From Polyangium sp. 6x1 (lineage in GTDB: Bacteria; Myxococcota_A; Polyangia; Polyangiales; Polyangiaceae): a DNA stretch of 64,000 nt. The stretch covers positions 54,427-118,426 of the forward strand of contig NZ_JARZHH010000033.1 in NCBI RefSeq assembly GCF_029946515.1, in the 5' to 3' direction. The position numbers and the translations under genes were made by a program. The notes under the pieces are model-generated. The model made no database searches. It was not told the origin of the DNA and was given only the letters and a program-made list of their open reading frames with translations. Below are positions 47,706 through 57,472 of the stretch, piece by piece; the stretch's first letter is position 1, and each line of letters starts with the position of its first letter.

Positions 47706-49163
47706 ATGGGCGCCCCGAGCGTGGTCTTTCTCCCGACTGGAACGCTATTTCACGAGCGTTATCGTGTCCTTCGGGGCATCAAGGCGGGCGCGATGGGCGC
47801 GGTCCACGAGGCGCGCGACGAGCGCACGCACGGCCTGTGCGCGCTCAAGGTGATGCTTCCCGGCGTCCTCGACGACGCGGTGCTGCGGGATCGGTTCGCC
47901 CAGGAGGCGCGGATCACCGGCGAAATCCGCAGCGATCACGTCGTGCGCGTGACCGACGCGGGCATCGACCAGGTCACGAGCATGCCGTTCCTCGTGATGG
48001 AGCTGCTCCACGGCGAGGAGGTCGGCGCGATGCTGAAGAAGCGCGGCCACATCCCGATCGACGAGGCGCTCGTCTACCTCGGGCAGGTCGCGTTCGCGCT
48101 CGACAAGGCCCACGCAGGGGGCATCGTCCACCGTGACCTCAAGCCGGGCAACCTCTTCATCGCGGAGCGCGACGACGGCTCGCCGTGCGTGAAGATCCTC
48201 GATTTCGGCATCGCGAAGATCGTCTCCGAAGGTACGAACTCGAACATGACGCAGGCCGTCGGGACGCCGACGTACATGGCCCCCGAGCAGATCGCCGGCA
48301 AGAGCAGCCAGATCGGGCCCGCGACCGACATCCACGCGCTCGGCCACATCACGTACACGATGCTCACGGGCGAGGCGTACTGGCAGGAAGAGGCGCGCGA
48401 GCACGGCGTCTACGCGCTCATCCGCCGCGTCGTCGAGGGGCCGGAGGAGATGCCCTCGGCGCGCGCGCTGCGCCGCCGCGGCATGGTCTTGCCGGCGTGG
48501 TTCGACGGGTGGTTCGCCCGCGCGACGGCCTTGCACCCCGAGGATCGTTTTCAGCGCGCGACCGAGGCGATCGCGGAGCTGCGCGATCAGTACGCGGAGT
48601 CGGGGCCGGACTCGTTCCGGATGAACTTGACGATCCCGCTCGTGCGGCGCTCGGACGCACCCGAGCGGCCGCTCGAAGAGGCGTCGACGACCCGCGCGTC
48701 GGTGGCCTTGATTCAAGCCTCGACGCCACCCGCGCCGCCGCCTTCGCGGTCGCGCTGGGCGACGGCCGCGCTCGTCACGCTCGTTTGCAGCGTCCTCACC
48801 CTCATGGGCGGGCTCGGGGTGCGGGCGCTCGTCGGCGCGGCGTCGCTCTCGGTCGCTCGTTCGGGTTTGCCCGACACCGTGCCCTTGCCGCCGATCGTGA
48901 CCGCCGAGGCGCCGCGCACCGAGCTCGCGCATCCCGCGCCGCCCTCGACGCCGCCCGAGGTGGGCGCGGACGCGATCGAGGTGGAGCCTGCCCCCGCGGC
49001 CGGGACGCCCACGCCTGCGCAGACGACTGCATTGCCCGGAAAACCCGGTTCCTTCACGCAGCCGGCCCGCACGGCTTCCACCGGGGCTCCGCTTCCCTCC
49101 ACGAAGAGCACGGCGACGAAATCGCCCCGCAAGCCCTACGAGCCTCCGGCGTCGATCGATTAG
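47706..49163 (+). CDS. Hanks-type serine/threonine protein kinase
   Basis: A 485-aa kinase with ATP-binding K48, catalytic HRDLKPGN (D144), DFG (D166) and YMAPEQI. The glycine-rich loop reads IKAGAMGAV, so the first loop glycine is lysine, an unusual change that may alter nucleotide handling. A membrane span lies near 360-385, followed by a Pro/Ala/Thr-rich external tail. It follows the FHA activator by about 110 bp and precedes a TPR-like exported protein by 9 bp, repeating the kinase/TPR pairing seen at 9532-12090. A natural hypothesis is that it phosphorylates a Thr recognised by the neighbouring FHA domain. Confidence 0.91.
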   Translation: MGAPSVVFLPTGTLFHERYRVLRGIKAGAMGAVHEARDERTHGLCALKVMLPGVLDDAVLRDRFAQEARITGEIRSDHVVRVTDAGIDQVTSMPFLVMELLHGEEVGAMLKKRGHIPIDEALVYLGQVAFALDKAHAGGIVHRDLKPGNLFIAERDDGSPCVKILDFGIAKIVSEGTNSNMTQAVGTPTYMAPEQIAGKSSQIGPATDIHALGHITYTMLTGEAYWQEEAREHGVYALIRRVVEGPEEMPSARALRRRGMVLPAWFDGWFARATALHPEDRFQRATEAIAELRDQYAESGPDSFRMNLTIPLVRRSDAPERPLEEASTTRASVALIQASTPPAPPPSRSRWATAALVTLVCSVLTLMGGLGVRALVGAASLSVARSGLPDTVPLPPIVTAEAPRTELAHPAPPSTPPEVGADAIEVEPAPAAGTPTPAQTTALPGKPGSFTQPARTASTGAPLPSTKSTATKSPRKPYEPPASID

Positions 49164-49172
49164 GAGACATCT

Positions 49173-50303
49173 TTGCCCATGACGAGCGGAAAACCCAGCG
49201 CGTGGATCGTTCGTTCGTTCGTCGCGCTCGGGGTCGTCCTCGTCGCGTCGGGCGCGCGCGCGGGGGACCCGGCCGACGAGGCCCGGGCGAATGCGCTGTT
49301 CCAGGAGGCGCGCGCGGCGTTCATCGCGGGGGAGTACGCGACGGCGTGCCCAAAATACGAGGAGGTCGTCAAGCTGCGCCCCGGCCTCGGCGCCCGCATC
49401 GGCCTCGGCGATTGTTATCGCAAAATGGGCCGGCTCGCGCGGGCGTGGGAGACGTACCGCGCCATCGTGGAGGACGCGGCGCGCATCACCTCGACGTCGA
49501 AGAGTTTTGCCGAGAAATCGACGGTGCAGAAGCGCGGCGACGAGGCGAAAACGCGGATGGGCGAGATCGAGCCGCATCTCGGCTGGATCACGGTCGCCGT
49601 GCCCGAGGCGGTCCTCGCATTGCCGAACGTGGTGGTCACGCTGGACGGGGTCGCGCTCGCGCGTGAGGCGCTCGGAACGCGCCTGCCGGCCGAGCGCGGC
49701 GAGCACGTGGTCGACGTCAGCGCGCCCGGGAAAAAGTCCTGGGAGAAGAGCCTGGCCATTGCGGAGGGCGCGGAGTTGACGGTCGCGGTGCAAGCGCTCG
49801 AGGACGAGGCCGCGCCGAAACCCGAGCCGAAGACGACCCCGGAGACAAAGGGGCAGGAGCCGCCCAAGGGGACGAACACGGCAACGCCGCCGACGCCGAC
49901 GCAAGACGCGCCCGGACCGCGCGGGCCCCGCGGACCCGACCGCATTCCGGAGACGCCGAAAGAGAGCTTCTTCGGCCCCCAGCGCATCCTCGGCCTCGGG
50001 CTCGGGATCGCGGGGATCGGCGCGGGCGCCGCGGGCGCGTATTTCGGGATCCGCGCCATGCAGAAGCGCGACGAGAGCGAGGTGGACGGGCATTGCTCGG
50101 GCAACACCTGCAACGAGCTCGGCTACCCCGCGCGCAAGGACGCCTATCAATCGGGCAACCTCTCCACGGGGCTCTTCGTCGCGGGCGGCGTCGCGTTCGC
50201 CGGCGGGCTCGCGCTCTTCTTGACGGCTCCGAAGCGCACGAAGCCGCAGACGACGGCGATCCTCCTGGGTCCTTCTTCTTTTCTTTGGACGGGGCAGTTC
50301 TAG
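49173..50303 (+). CDS. Exported TPR/PEGA-like protein, kinase-associated
   Basis: A 376-aa protein homologous to the one at 9532-10506: signal peptide, TPR-like region (NALFQEARAAFIAGEYATAC, GLGDCYRKMGRLARAWETY), PEGA-like beta domain (VVVTLDGVALAREALG, GEHVVDVSAPGKKSW), Pro/Thr-rich linker and two hydrophobic spans (ILGLGLGIAGIGAGAAGAYF; FVAGGVAFAGGLALFL) near the C-terminus. AGGAG (49162-49166) lies 6 bp before a TTG at 49173; an ATG two codons later is 12 bp away, so the TTG is chosen. It is probably co-transcribed with the kinase. Function unknown. Confidence 0.8.
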   Translation: MPMTSGKPSAWIVRSFVALGVVLVASGARAGDPADEARANALFQEARAAFIAGEYATACPKYEEVVKLRPGLGARIGLGDCYRKMGRLARAWETYRAIVEDAARITSTSKSFAEKSTVQKRGDEAKTRMGEIEPHLGWITVAVPEAVLALPNVVVTLDGVALAREALGTRLPAERGEHVVDVSAPGKKSWEKSLAIAEGAELTVAVQALEDEAAPKPEPKTTPETKGQEPPKGTNTATPPTPTQDAPGPRGPRGPDRIPETPKESFFGPQRILGLGLGIAGIGAGAAGAYFGIRAMQKRDESEVDGHCSGNTCNELGYPARKDAYQSGNLSTGLFVAGGVAFAGGLALFLTAPKRTKPQTTAILLGPSSFLWTGQF

Positions 50304-50324
50304 CGCCCGAAAGGGAACTCGGTC

Positions 50325-53033
50325 ATGCGGCGTGCATTGGTGCTTGGGCTCGTGCTCATGGGGGTTGGGGCGGGGGCTGTCGGGTGCAATGCGGCCCTCG
50401 GCATCGACGAGCCGGTGCTCGTGCAGACGGGTTCCGGCGGGACGGGCGGCGGCCAGGGCGGCGCCGGTGGCCAGGGCGGCGCCGGCGGGTCGATGTGCAC
50501 GGCCGCGGAGATGGTCTGCGACGGGATCGACGACGATTGCAATGGCACGATCGACGACCTGCCGCTCGCGACCTGCGGCTTCGGCGTCTGCCTCGTGACC
50601 ATCGAGGCGTGCGTGGACGGCATGCCCGTGCCTTGCGTGCCCGGCTCGCCCTCCGAGGCCGAGCTTTGCGACGACGACAACGACGGCATCGACGACAACT
50701 GCAATGGTCAGGTCGACGAGGGCTGCCCCTGCGAGGTCGGCGAGACGCAGGCCTGTTATACTGGTTCACCGGACACGCGGAACATCGGCGCGTGCAAGGA
50801 CGGCTCGCAGACGTGCGTCGCAAAGGACACGTGGGGGCCCTGCGAGGGCGACACGCTTCCCTCGGTGGAGACGTGCAATGCGGTCGACGACGATTGCGAC
50901 AATGTCCTCGACGACGGCTTCCCGGAAATCGTCTGCGGCGAGGGCGCGTGCCAGGTGACCGTGTCCACCTGCAACCCCGCCGGCGGGGATCCTCCCGAAT
51001 GCACGCCGAAGGACCCCGTCGAGGAGATCTGCAACGGCCAGGACGACGATTGCAACGGCGTCGTCGACAACGGCGACCCGGGCGGCGGCGGGGCGTGCAT
51101 GTCGGGCATGCCGGGCCAATGTGCCACGGGGACATACCATTGTGATGGCGGCGCGCTCAACTGCATCCCCGACGCGAAGCCGACGACGGAGACCTGCAAC
51201 AACGTCGACGACGATTGCGACAACGCGACGGACGAGGACAACCCCGGCGGCGGCATCGACTGCCCGACGGGCCAGATGGGCGAGTGCGCGTTCGGCAAGA
51301 CCCAATGTTTCGTCGGCGCCTTGATCTGCGCCGCCCCGCCTCCGACGGACGAGGTCTGCGACGGTAAGGACAACGACTGCAACGGCGTGATCGACAATCA
51401 CGGCGTGGACGCCGATCTACCGTGCACGACGGAGATGCCAGGCGAGTGCGCGCCGGGCAAGACGCTCTGCGTGTCGGGCGAGCTCATATGCAAGCCACAG
51501 AAGTTGCCCGAAATGGAGTATTGCGACGGCAAGGACAACGACTGCGACGGGATGACGGACGAGGGCAACCCGAACGGCGGGGCGGCCTGCACGCTCTCCT
51601 CCAAGAAGGGCGTGTGCGCCGCCGGGACCGACACGTGCGTGGGCGGCATCATCACCTGCGTGCAGAACGTGCAGCCGTCGGCCGAGATCTGCGACGGCCT
51701 CGACAACGATTGCGACGGCGACGTGGACGAGAGCCTCGCCTGCGGCGCTTGCGGCGCGGTGACGATCGCCTCGGGCAGCTGCACGAGCTTCGCGATCCCC
51801 GCGCAGAACCCGCTCACGACGAGCTGCGAGCAGGTCTTCCCCCCGGCGTCGAGCATCGCGATCTCGATCGCCGAGACGGCCGTCACCTATTACGTCAATG
51901 CGGCCGGCGGCAACGACGGTAACGACGGCAAGAGCCCCGCGAAGGCCTGGGCGACGCTCTGCAAGGCCGTGGCGATGGCGCCCGCGGGCAGCACGATCCG
52001 CGTCGCGCAGGGCGGTTATGCATCGACCTCGGTCATCGTGGCCAAGGAGATCACGATCAAGGGCGGATTCAGCTCCTCGTTTGCGAACTGGAATCCGGAC
52101 ACGTACCCCACCGTGTTCTATGGCCAGCTCACGCTCGACCACAACAAGGCGGTCTGGGGCGGCTTCCGGATGCTCGCGTCGCCCACGACCTCGCTCACGC
52201 AGCACAACCTCCGCGCCGGCACGTTCGTGCGCAACTACGTGGAGACGCTGTTCAGCGGCGGCGCCGCGACCTCGGCCGCGCTCGGCACGACGGCCTGCCC
52301 GGGCAGCACGTCGACGCTGTTCGGCAATGACGTGTACGCCCGCTCGACCACCTCGACGACGCACGCGGCCATCCAGTTCGGCAACCAGCGCGGCGCGACG
52401 ATCCTCGATTCGAACCGCGTCTGCGTCGAAGGCAAGAGCAGCGGCGCCGTGACCTATGCCATCAACGGAATCGGGCCGAACACGCCGAGTCCGGCCTCGC
52501 TGATCGCACGGAACAACGTGATCGAAGCGGCGAGCAACAATGCCTACCTCGTCAATTTCTCGGGGTCGAACGGCGGCGTCGATTTCAACTTGATCTTCAC
52601 GAACAACACGATGCTCGCCCGCACGTACGGCTTCTGGGGCACCGCCGCGTCGAGCGGCAAGATGCGCTGGCGGTTGACGAACAACATCCTCTTCAGCATC
52701 ACGGGCGGCAGCACGGCGGTGAACCTCGGCTCGGGCGCGGGCGTCTCGTTCGATTCGGCGGAGAACAACCTCGTCTTCGGGTTCACCAACAACCTTCTCA
52801 GCACGCCCGTCCCCGTGTCCGCGTCCGGCAACGACACGACGAACACGCCCACGGCGACGAGCGTCTTCATCAATGCGACGGGCGGCGATCTCCGACTGAA
52901 GGCCGGCGGCCAGGGAGACGGTACCGGGAAAAACGTCTACAACCAGGCCACGTACGGCACGGTCACGACGGACATCCTGCAATCGGCACGGCCCCAGGCG
53001 GGGGCTTGGGATCGCGGGGCGTACATGAACTGA
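50325..53033 (+). CDS. MopE-motif lipoprotein with right-handed beta-helix domain
   Basis: A 902-aa lipoprotein (lipobox AVGC, cysteine ~21) with a Gly-rich linker. Residues ~60-470 carry eight MopE-type putative metal-binding motifs of the form C-D-G-x-D-D/N-D-C-N/D-G (CDGIDDDCNG, CNAVDDDCDN, CDGKDNDCDG, CDGLDNDCDG and four more). The C-terminal ~390 residues begin TYYVNAAGGNDGNDGKSPAK and form an Asn-rich parallel beta-helix of the pectate-lyase/DUF1565 class. Such surface proteins are abundant in myxobacteria; the motifs were named from a copper-repressible Methylococcus protein. The place of action is the outer surface; ligand unknown. Confidence 0.9.
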   Translation: MRRALVLGLVLMGVGAGAVGCNAALGIDEPVLVQTGSGGTGGGQGGAGGQGGAGGSMCTAAEMVCDGIDDDCNGTIDDLPLATCGFGVCLVTIEACVDGMPVPCVPGSPSEAELCDDDNDGIDDNCNGQVDEGCPCEVGETQACYTGSPDTRNIGACKDGSQTCVAKDTWGPCEGDTLPSVETCNAVDDDCDNVLDDGFPEIVCGEGACQVTVSTCNPAGGDPPECTPKDPVEEICNGQDDDCNGVVDNGDPGGGGACMSGMPGQCATGTYHCDGGALNCIPDAKPTTETCNNVDDDCDNATDEDNPGGGIDCPTGQMGECAFGKTQCFVGALICAAPPPTDEVCDGKDNDCNGVIDNHGVDADLPCTTEMPGECAPGKTLCVSGELICKPQKLPEMEYCDGKDNDCDGMTDEGNPNGGAACTLSSKKGVCAAGTDTCVGGIITCVQNVQPSAEICDGLDNDCDGDVDESLACGACGAVTIASGSCTSFAIPAQNPLTTSCEQVFPPASSIAISIAETAVTYYVNAAGGNDGNDGKSPAKAWATLCKAVAMAPAGSTIRVAQGGYASTSVIVAKEITIKGGFSSSFANWNPDTYPTVFYGQLTLDHNKAVWGGFRMLASPTTSLTQHNLRAGTFVRNYVETLFSGGAATSAALGTTACPGSTSTLFGNDVYARSTTSTTHAAIQFGNQRGATILDSNRVCVEGKSSGAVTYAINGIGPNTPSPASLIARNNVIEAASNNAYLVNFSGSNGGVDFNLIFTNNTMLARTYGFWGTAASSGKMRWRLTNNILFSITGGSTAVNLGSGAGVSFDSAENNLVFGFTNNLLSTPVPVSASGNDTTNTPTATSVFINATGGDLRLKAGGQGDGTGKNVYNQATYGTVTTDILQSARPQAGAWDRGAYMN

Positions 53034-53110
53034 AGGCCGAGCGGGGGGAACGGCGCGTTTGGTGCGCCGGACCTCTTGCGACGCGGCGTGGATCGAGGCT
53101 TCATGAGGGC

Positions 53111-53674
53111 ATGCACAAGCCGCTCCCCGGCGCGCGCATGGACCGCCGTGTCGCGCTCCAGAACCTCGTCCTCGCCCTCGCGGCCGCCGCCGTCACGGGC
53201 TGCGACAACATCGACAATTTCGAGGTGGACGTAGGCGCCAAGGCGACGATCCCCAAAGGCACGGTCCTCGACGAGCTGCTCGGCGTCCTCGCATTCAACG
53301 AATTCCAGAGCATCAACCTGACGCAGGAGCTCGACAACCAGGGCGTCACGAAGGACGACGTCGACTCCGTGCGCATGATCTCCCTCGCGCTCGTCATCGA
53401 CGGGCCCGCCGGGGCGAACTTCGATTTCATCGAATCGATCGCGTTTTACGCCGAGACCGAAGGGCAGCCGAAGGTGCTCGTGGCCGAGATCGATCCCGTT
53501 CCGAAGGGGCAGACCTCCCTCGATCTCGTCGTGTCCGGCGCCGAGCTGAAGCCCTACGTCGTCGCGCCCTCGATGAAGCTCACGACCACCACGAAGGGCA
53601 AGCGCCCCCCGCAGGAGACGATGGTCACGGCCGCGGCGGTGCTCGACGTCGACGTCACCGTGCCTGGTTGCTGA
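53111..53674 (+). CDS. Hypothetical lipoprotein
   Basis: A 187-aa lipoprotein: signal with lipobox AVTGC (cysteine near residue 31) and a mature beta-rich domain (IDNFEVDVGAKATIPKGTVL, DVDSVRMISLALVIDGPAG, TMVTAAAVLDVDVTVPGC) ending in Cys. No family is recognised. A second ATG at 53138 gives a shorter signal peptide. It lies between the MopE protein and the DUF3604 lipoprotein on the same strand, so it belongs to a surface-protein cluster. Confidence 0.7.
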   Translation: MHKPLPGARMDRRVALQNLVLALAAAAVTGCDNIDNFEVDVGAKATIPKGTVLDELLGVLAFNEFQSINLTQELDNQGVTKDDVDSVRMISLALVIDGPAGANFDFIESIAFYAETEGQPKVLVAEIDPVPKGQTSLDLVVSGAELKPYVVAPSMKLTTTTKGKRPPQETMVTAAAVLDVDVTVPGC

Positions 53675-53711
53675 GCTTGACGACGGGGCCGGGTCCGTTT
53701 TTCATGGCGTC

Positions 53712-55637
53712 GTGAGGATCGCGCGGCTCGTCTTTTTCCTTCCCCTCCTTTTCGACGGATGCGCAGAGGCGCCTCCCCCTGCGGCGCCGCCGCGCGTGCC
53801 GCGGCCGCGCGCCGCCTGCGCGACGCGCGTGCCCACGCGGGTTCCGCTCTACGGCGATCTTCACGTCCATACGGCATTCTCTTTCGATGCCCGCTCTTAC
53901 GACACGGTGGTCACGCCGGCCGACGCCTATCGCTTCGCGCGCGGCGAGGCGATCCACCTGCCGCCGCTCGACGCTTCGGGGAAGGGGACGCGCGAGGCGC
54001 GGATCGAAAGGCCGCTCGATTTCGTGGCCGTCACCGATCACGGCGAGTTCCTCGGCGAGATTTCCCATTGCACGACGCCCACCTCACCGAAGTACGACAC
54101 GTTCACGTGCCAGGCATATCGTGACGAGTTTGGCAAGGGCGCCTCCACGTTCGCCGTGCGCCTCTCGCAGGCGAACCCGACGCGCGTCGCCGAGCTCTGC
54201 GGCGAGGGTAAGGACTGCGAGGCCGCGGCCCGCGCGCGCTGGCAGGCGATGCAAGACGCGGCCGAGGCGGCCTACGATCGCACGGCGGCCTGCTCCTTCA
54301 CCTCGTTCGTCGGATACGAATACACGAACACGTTCGGGATCTCGAACCTCCACCGGAACGTGATCTTCGCGAACGACATCGTCCCCGATCTGCCCGTCAC
54401 CTATTTCGAGGCGCCGACGCCGCTCGACCTCTGGACGCTGCTGCGCGACGGGTGCAAGGGGGCCGAGAATAGCTGCGACGTGCTCGTCCTGCCGCACAAC
54501 TCGAACCTCTCGAATGGCCAGCTCTTCGATCCCACGTACCCCGGCGGCGCGACGATCGAGGAAGAGGCCTCGCGCGCGGCGCTCCGGGTGGAGATGGAGC
54601 CCGTCGCCGAGATCTTTCAGCACAAAGGATCGAGCGAGTGCCGCAATGGCTTCCTCGACGTCGAGGCGGACGTCGATCCGCTCTGCGACTTCGAAGAGCT
54701 CCGGCCGGACGACGACGAGCAATGCGGCGACAAACCCGGCTCCGGGGGCATGCGCCTCTGGGGCTGCACGCACAGGCACGATTTTCTGCGGTATGTCCTG
54801 AAAACCGGCCTGCTCGAAGCCGAGCGGCTCGGGACGAACCCGTTTCAATTCGGCCTCATCGGCTCGACCGACACCCACAACGGCACGCCCGGCAACACCT
54901 CCAGCGTGGGTTTTCCCGGGCACGTCGGGCTCGTCGACGACACGCCCGAGAAGCGCCTCGGCGCCGGCACGGAGACGCACGACGGCGTCATCAACAATCC
55001 GGGCGGGCTCGCCGGCGTCTGGGCCGAGGAGAACTCGCGCGAGTCGATCTTCGAGGCGATCCGCCGCCGCGAGACGTTCGCCACGAGCGGCGCCCGCATT
55101 CCGATACGTTTCTTCGGCGGCTTCGGGTACGACGCGGGCCTCTGCGGGCGCGCCGAGCGGCTCGAAGAGGCTTATGCGGCCGGCGTCCCCATGGGCGGGC
55201 TGCTCGGGACGTCGTCGGGATCGGATCCGACATTTTTCGTGCAGGCGAGCGCCGACCCGGGCACGGAGAGCTGGCCGGGCAGGCCGCTCGAGCGGCTCCA
55301 GATCATCAAGGGCTACGTTCGCGAGGGGAAGGTGTACGAGAAGGTCTACGACGTCGCGGGTACGCCCGCCCCGGAGCCCGCCGTGGATACGGCGACGTGC
55401 GACGTGCTCGCGGGCGGCGCCGAGGAGCTCTGCGTCGTCTGGACGGACCCCGATTTCGATCCGAAGGAGCGAGCCTTCTATTATGCCCGCGCCGTGGAGG
55501 TGCCGAGCTGCCGCTACAGCACGTACGAATGCAACGCGCTCGAGCCGGCCTCGGCGCCGGCGGCCTGCGCGGACGCGTCCGTCCCGAAGACCGTGCAGCA
55601 CCGCGCGTGGAGCTCGCCGATCTGGTATGGGCCATGA
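53712..55637 (+). CDS. DUF3604 family lipoprotein (PHP-like metal-dependent hydrolase)
   Basis: A 641-aa protein with lipobox LLFDGC. The DUF3604 domain begins PLYGDLHVHTAFSFDA, where HxH is a PHP-type metal-binding motif, followed by VAVTDHGEFLGE, LVLPHNSNLSNGQLF and a late IGSTDTHNGTPGN segment that supplies further metal ligands. The family is predicted to be hydrolytic, but its substrates are not established. The start is a GTG at 53712, immediately before the signal peptide. It is probably exposed on the outer membrane. Confidence 0.9.
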   Translation: MRIARLVFFLPLLFDGCAEAPPPAAPPRVPRPRAACATRVPTRVPLYGDLHVHTAFSFDARSYDTVVTPADAYRFARGEAIHLPPLDASGKGTREARIERPLDFVAVTDHGEFLGEISHCTTPTSPKYDTFTCQAYRDEFGKGASTFAVRLSQANPTRVAELCGEGKDCEAAARARWQAMQDAAEAAYDRTAACSFTSFVGYEYTNTFGISNLHRNVIFANDIVPDLPVTYFEAPTPLDLWTLLRDGCKGAENSCDVLVLPHNSNLSNGQLFDPTYPGGATIEEEASRAALRVEMEPVAEIFQHKGSSECRNGFLDVEADVDPLCDFEELRPDDDEQCGDKPGSGGMRLWGCTHRHDFLRYVLKTGLLEAERLGTNPFQFGLIGSTDTHNGTPGNTSSVGFPGHVGLVDDTPEKRLGAGTETHDGVINNPGGLAGVWAEENSRESIFEAIRRRETFATSGARIPIRFFGGFGYDAGLCGRAERLEEAYAAGVPMGGLLGTSSGSDPTFFVQASADPGTESWPGRPLERLQIIKGYVREGKVYEKVYDVAGTPAPEPAVDTATCDVLAGGAEELCVVWTDPDFDPKERAFYYARAVEVPSCRYSTYECNALEPASAPAACADASVPKTVQHRAWSSPIWYGP

Positions 55638-55810
55638 GAGGTCGCCCGTCGGCTCTCGGCCGGTCGGCCCCGGGGGGCGATCACGAGCCCTCGACAACGC
55701 CCGCTGCCGTGACTACGAACTTTCCGGGGTCGTACGCCCCCGATTCGTATCGGAAAAAGGGGAGGCCGAAATGGAGCAGAACGAGGGCCAATGGGTAGCG
55801 CGAGGAGCCC

Positions 55811-57430
55811 ATGACGGAACACGTCTTCTCCAGCTATCGTGATCTCCCCGTGGAGACCGTCCACCTCCTCCGTGGCGCCCTCGACGTGCTCGACGAGGCG
55901 ATCATCGTGGCGGATCAGGCCGGCCGGATCGTCGCGTGGAACAAGACCGCGGCGCGCCTCGCCGGTGTCCCGATCGACGCCCCGCTCGAGGCGTGGGCCG
56001 AGGCCTTTGGCATTTTCCTGCCGGACGAACGGACGACTTGCCCCCCCGATACCGTCCCGCTCTGGCGGGCGCTGCAGGGCGAGCGCGTGGACGGCGTCGA
56101 GCTTTACGTGCGGAACACGCGCGCGCCGAAGGGCATTCACGTCGTCGTCTCGGCGCGGCCGATCCTGGGCGAGCAGGGCCGCGTCCGCGGCGGCATCTGC
56201 ATCTTTTACGATGCGACATCCGCGAGGCTCGCGAAGGAGGCGCTCGGTCATGCCGAGGCGCGCCTGCGCGCGATCGTTGCCAACACGCCGAATGTCGCGA
56301 TCGAGGGCTACGACGTGCAGGGCCGGGTGCTCTACTGGAATCGCGCCGCCGAGCGGCTCTTCGGCTGGTCCGAGGACGAGGTGGTCGGCAGGACGCTCGA
56401 CGGCGTGATCCTGGACGAGTCTTCGACGCGGAGGTTTGTCGAGACGCTCGAGGAGATCGCGCGCACGGGCCACCCGAACGGCCCCAATGAATGGTCGTGC
56501 CGTCGCAAGGACGGCAGCCAGGTCTGGGTCTACACGACGATCTTTTCGATTCCGACGATCACGGGGGCCTGCGAGTTCGTCTGCATGGACGTGGACGTGA
56601 CGCCGCTCAAGCACGCCGAGAACCGGATCCGGGAGCAGGCGAGGCTGATGGAGGTGCAGGCCATCGACAATGCGAACCTCTTCCACGAGGCGCTGGAGGC
56701 GATCTCGGCGCGCGACGATTTCCTGGCCGTCGCCTCGCACGAGCTGCGCACGCCGCTCACGCCGCTCAAGTTGCAGCTCGAACGCCTCGTGCGCGACGCG
56801 CGCGCCGGGGCCTCGCAGGAGCGCATGGCGCCTGCGCTCGAGGTCGCCTACCGGCAGGTCGGGCGGCTCGCGGCGCTCATCGATCGCTTGCTCGACGTCT
56901 CGCGCATCACGGCGGGCAAGCTCGATCTCTGCCTTGACGAGGTCGACCTCTGCGCGCTCGTGCACGACGTCGTCACGCGCTTCAGCCGCGAGGCCGAGGA
57001 GGCCGGCTGCCAGCTATCGTTTCACCACGACAAACCCATCCTGGGCAAGTGGGATCGGCTGCGGCTCGAACAGGTGGTCACGAACCTCCTCGGCAATGCG
57101 ATCAAGTATGGCCGCGGCAAGCCGATCGAGATCGAGCTCGACGCGGACGAGGGCACGGCGCGCCTCATGGTCCGCGACCACGGCGTCGGCATTGCGCCCG
57201 AGGATCAGGGCAAGATCTTCGAGCGATTCGAGCGCGCCGTCTCCAACCAGTCCTTCGGCGGCCTCGGCCTCGGCCTCTGGATCGTGCGGCAGATCGTGGA
57301 CACGCACGGCGGGACCGTGCGGGTGGAGAGCGCGCCGGGCGTGGGCTCCACGTTCCGGGTGGAGCTGCCGCGCTGGAGGAAAACGCAGGGCGAATCCGAG
57401 GGCCCGCGCGCGATGACGCAGGGAGCGTGA
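55811..57430 (+). CDS. PAS-domain sensor histidine kinase
   Basis: A 539-aa soluble histidine kinase. Two PAS domains are visible: the first around 20-140 (DEAIIVADQAGRIVAWNKTA) and the second around 150-280 (RVLYWNRAAERLFGWSEDEV), followed by a PAC motif. The dimerisation domain has SHELRTPLTP with phospho-accepting H310; the ATPase domain has N429 in the N box, DHGVGIAPEDQ and GLGLGLWIV. No membrane span was seen, so the signal is probably cytoplasmic, such as redox or a small molecule. GAGGAG precedes the ATG. No response-regulator gene is next to it, so its partner is elsewhere. Confidence 0.94.
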   Translation: MTEHVFSSYRDLPVETVHLLRGALDVLDEAIIVADQAGRIVAWNKTAARLAGVPIDAPLEAWAEAFGIFLPDERTTCPPDTVPLWRALQGERVDGVELYVRNTRAPKGIHVVVSARPILGEQGRVRGGICIFYDATSARLAKEALGHAEARLRAIVANTPNVAIEGYDVQGRVLYWNRAAERLFGWSEDEVVGRTLDGVILDESSTRRFVETLEEIARTGHPNGPNEWSCRRKDGSQVWVYTTIFSIPTITGACEFVCMDVDVTPLKHAENRIREQARLMEVQAIDNANLFHEALEAISARDDFLAVASHELRTPLTPLKLQLERLVRDARAGASQERMAPALEVAYRQVGRLAALIDRLLDVSRITAGKLDLCLDEVDLCALVHDVVTRFSREAEEAGCQLSFHHDKPILGKWDRLRLEQVVTNLLGNAIKYGRGKPIEIELDADEGTARLMVRDHGVGIAPEDQGKIFERFERAVSNQSFGGLGLGLWIVRQIVDTHGGTVRVESAPGVGSTFRVELPRWRKTQGESEGPRAMTQGA

Positions 57431-57472
57431 TCGCTGTTGCCAGCGGCGCGCCGGGGAGCGATCCTCGGGCGC

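Noticed and set aside
54084..55697. A 537-codon antisense frame under the DUF3604 gene
   Set aside because: The plus-strand gene has a lipoprotein signal and family motifs; the opposite frame has none.
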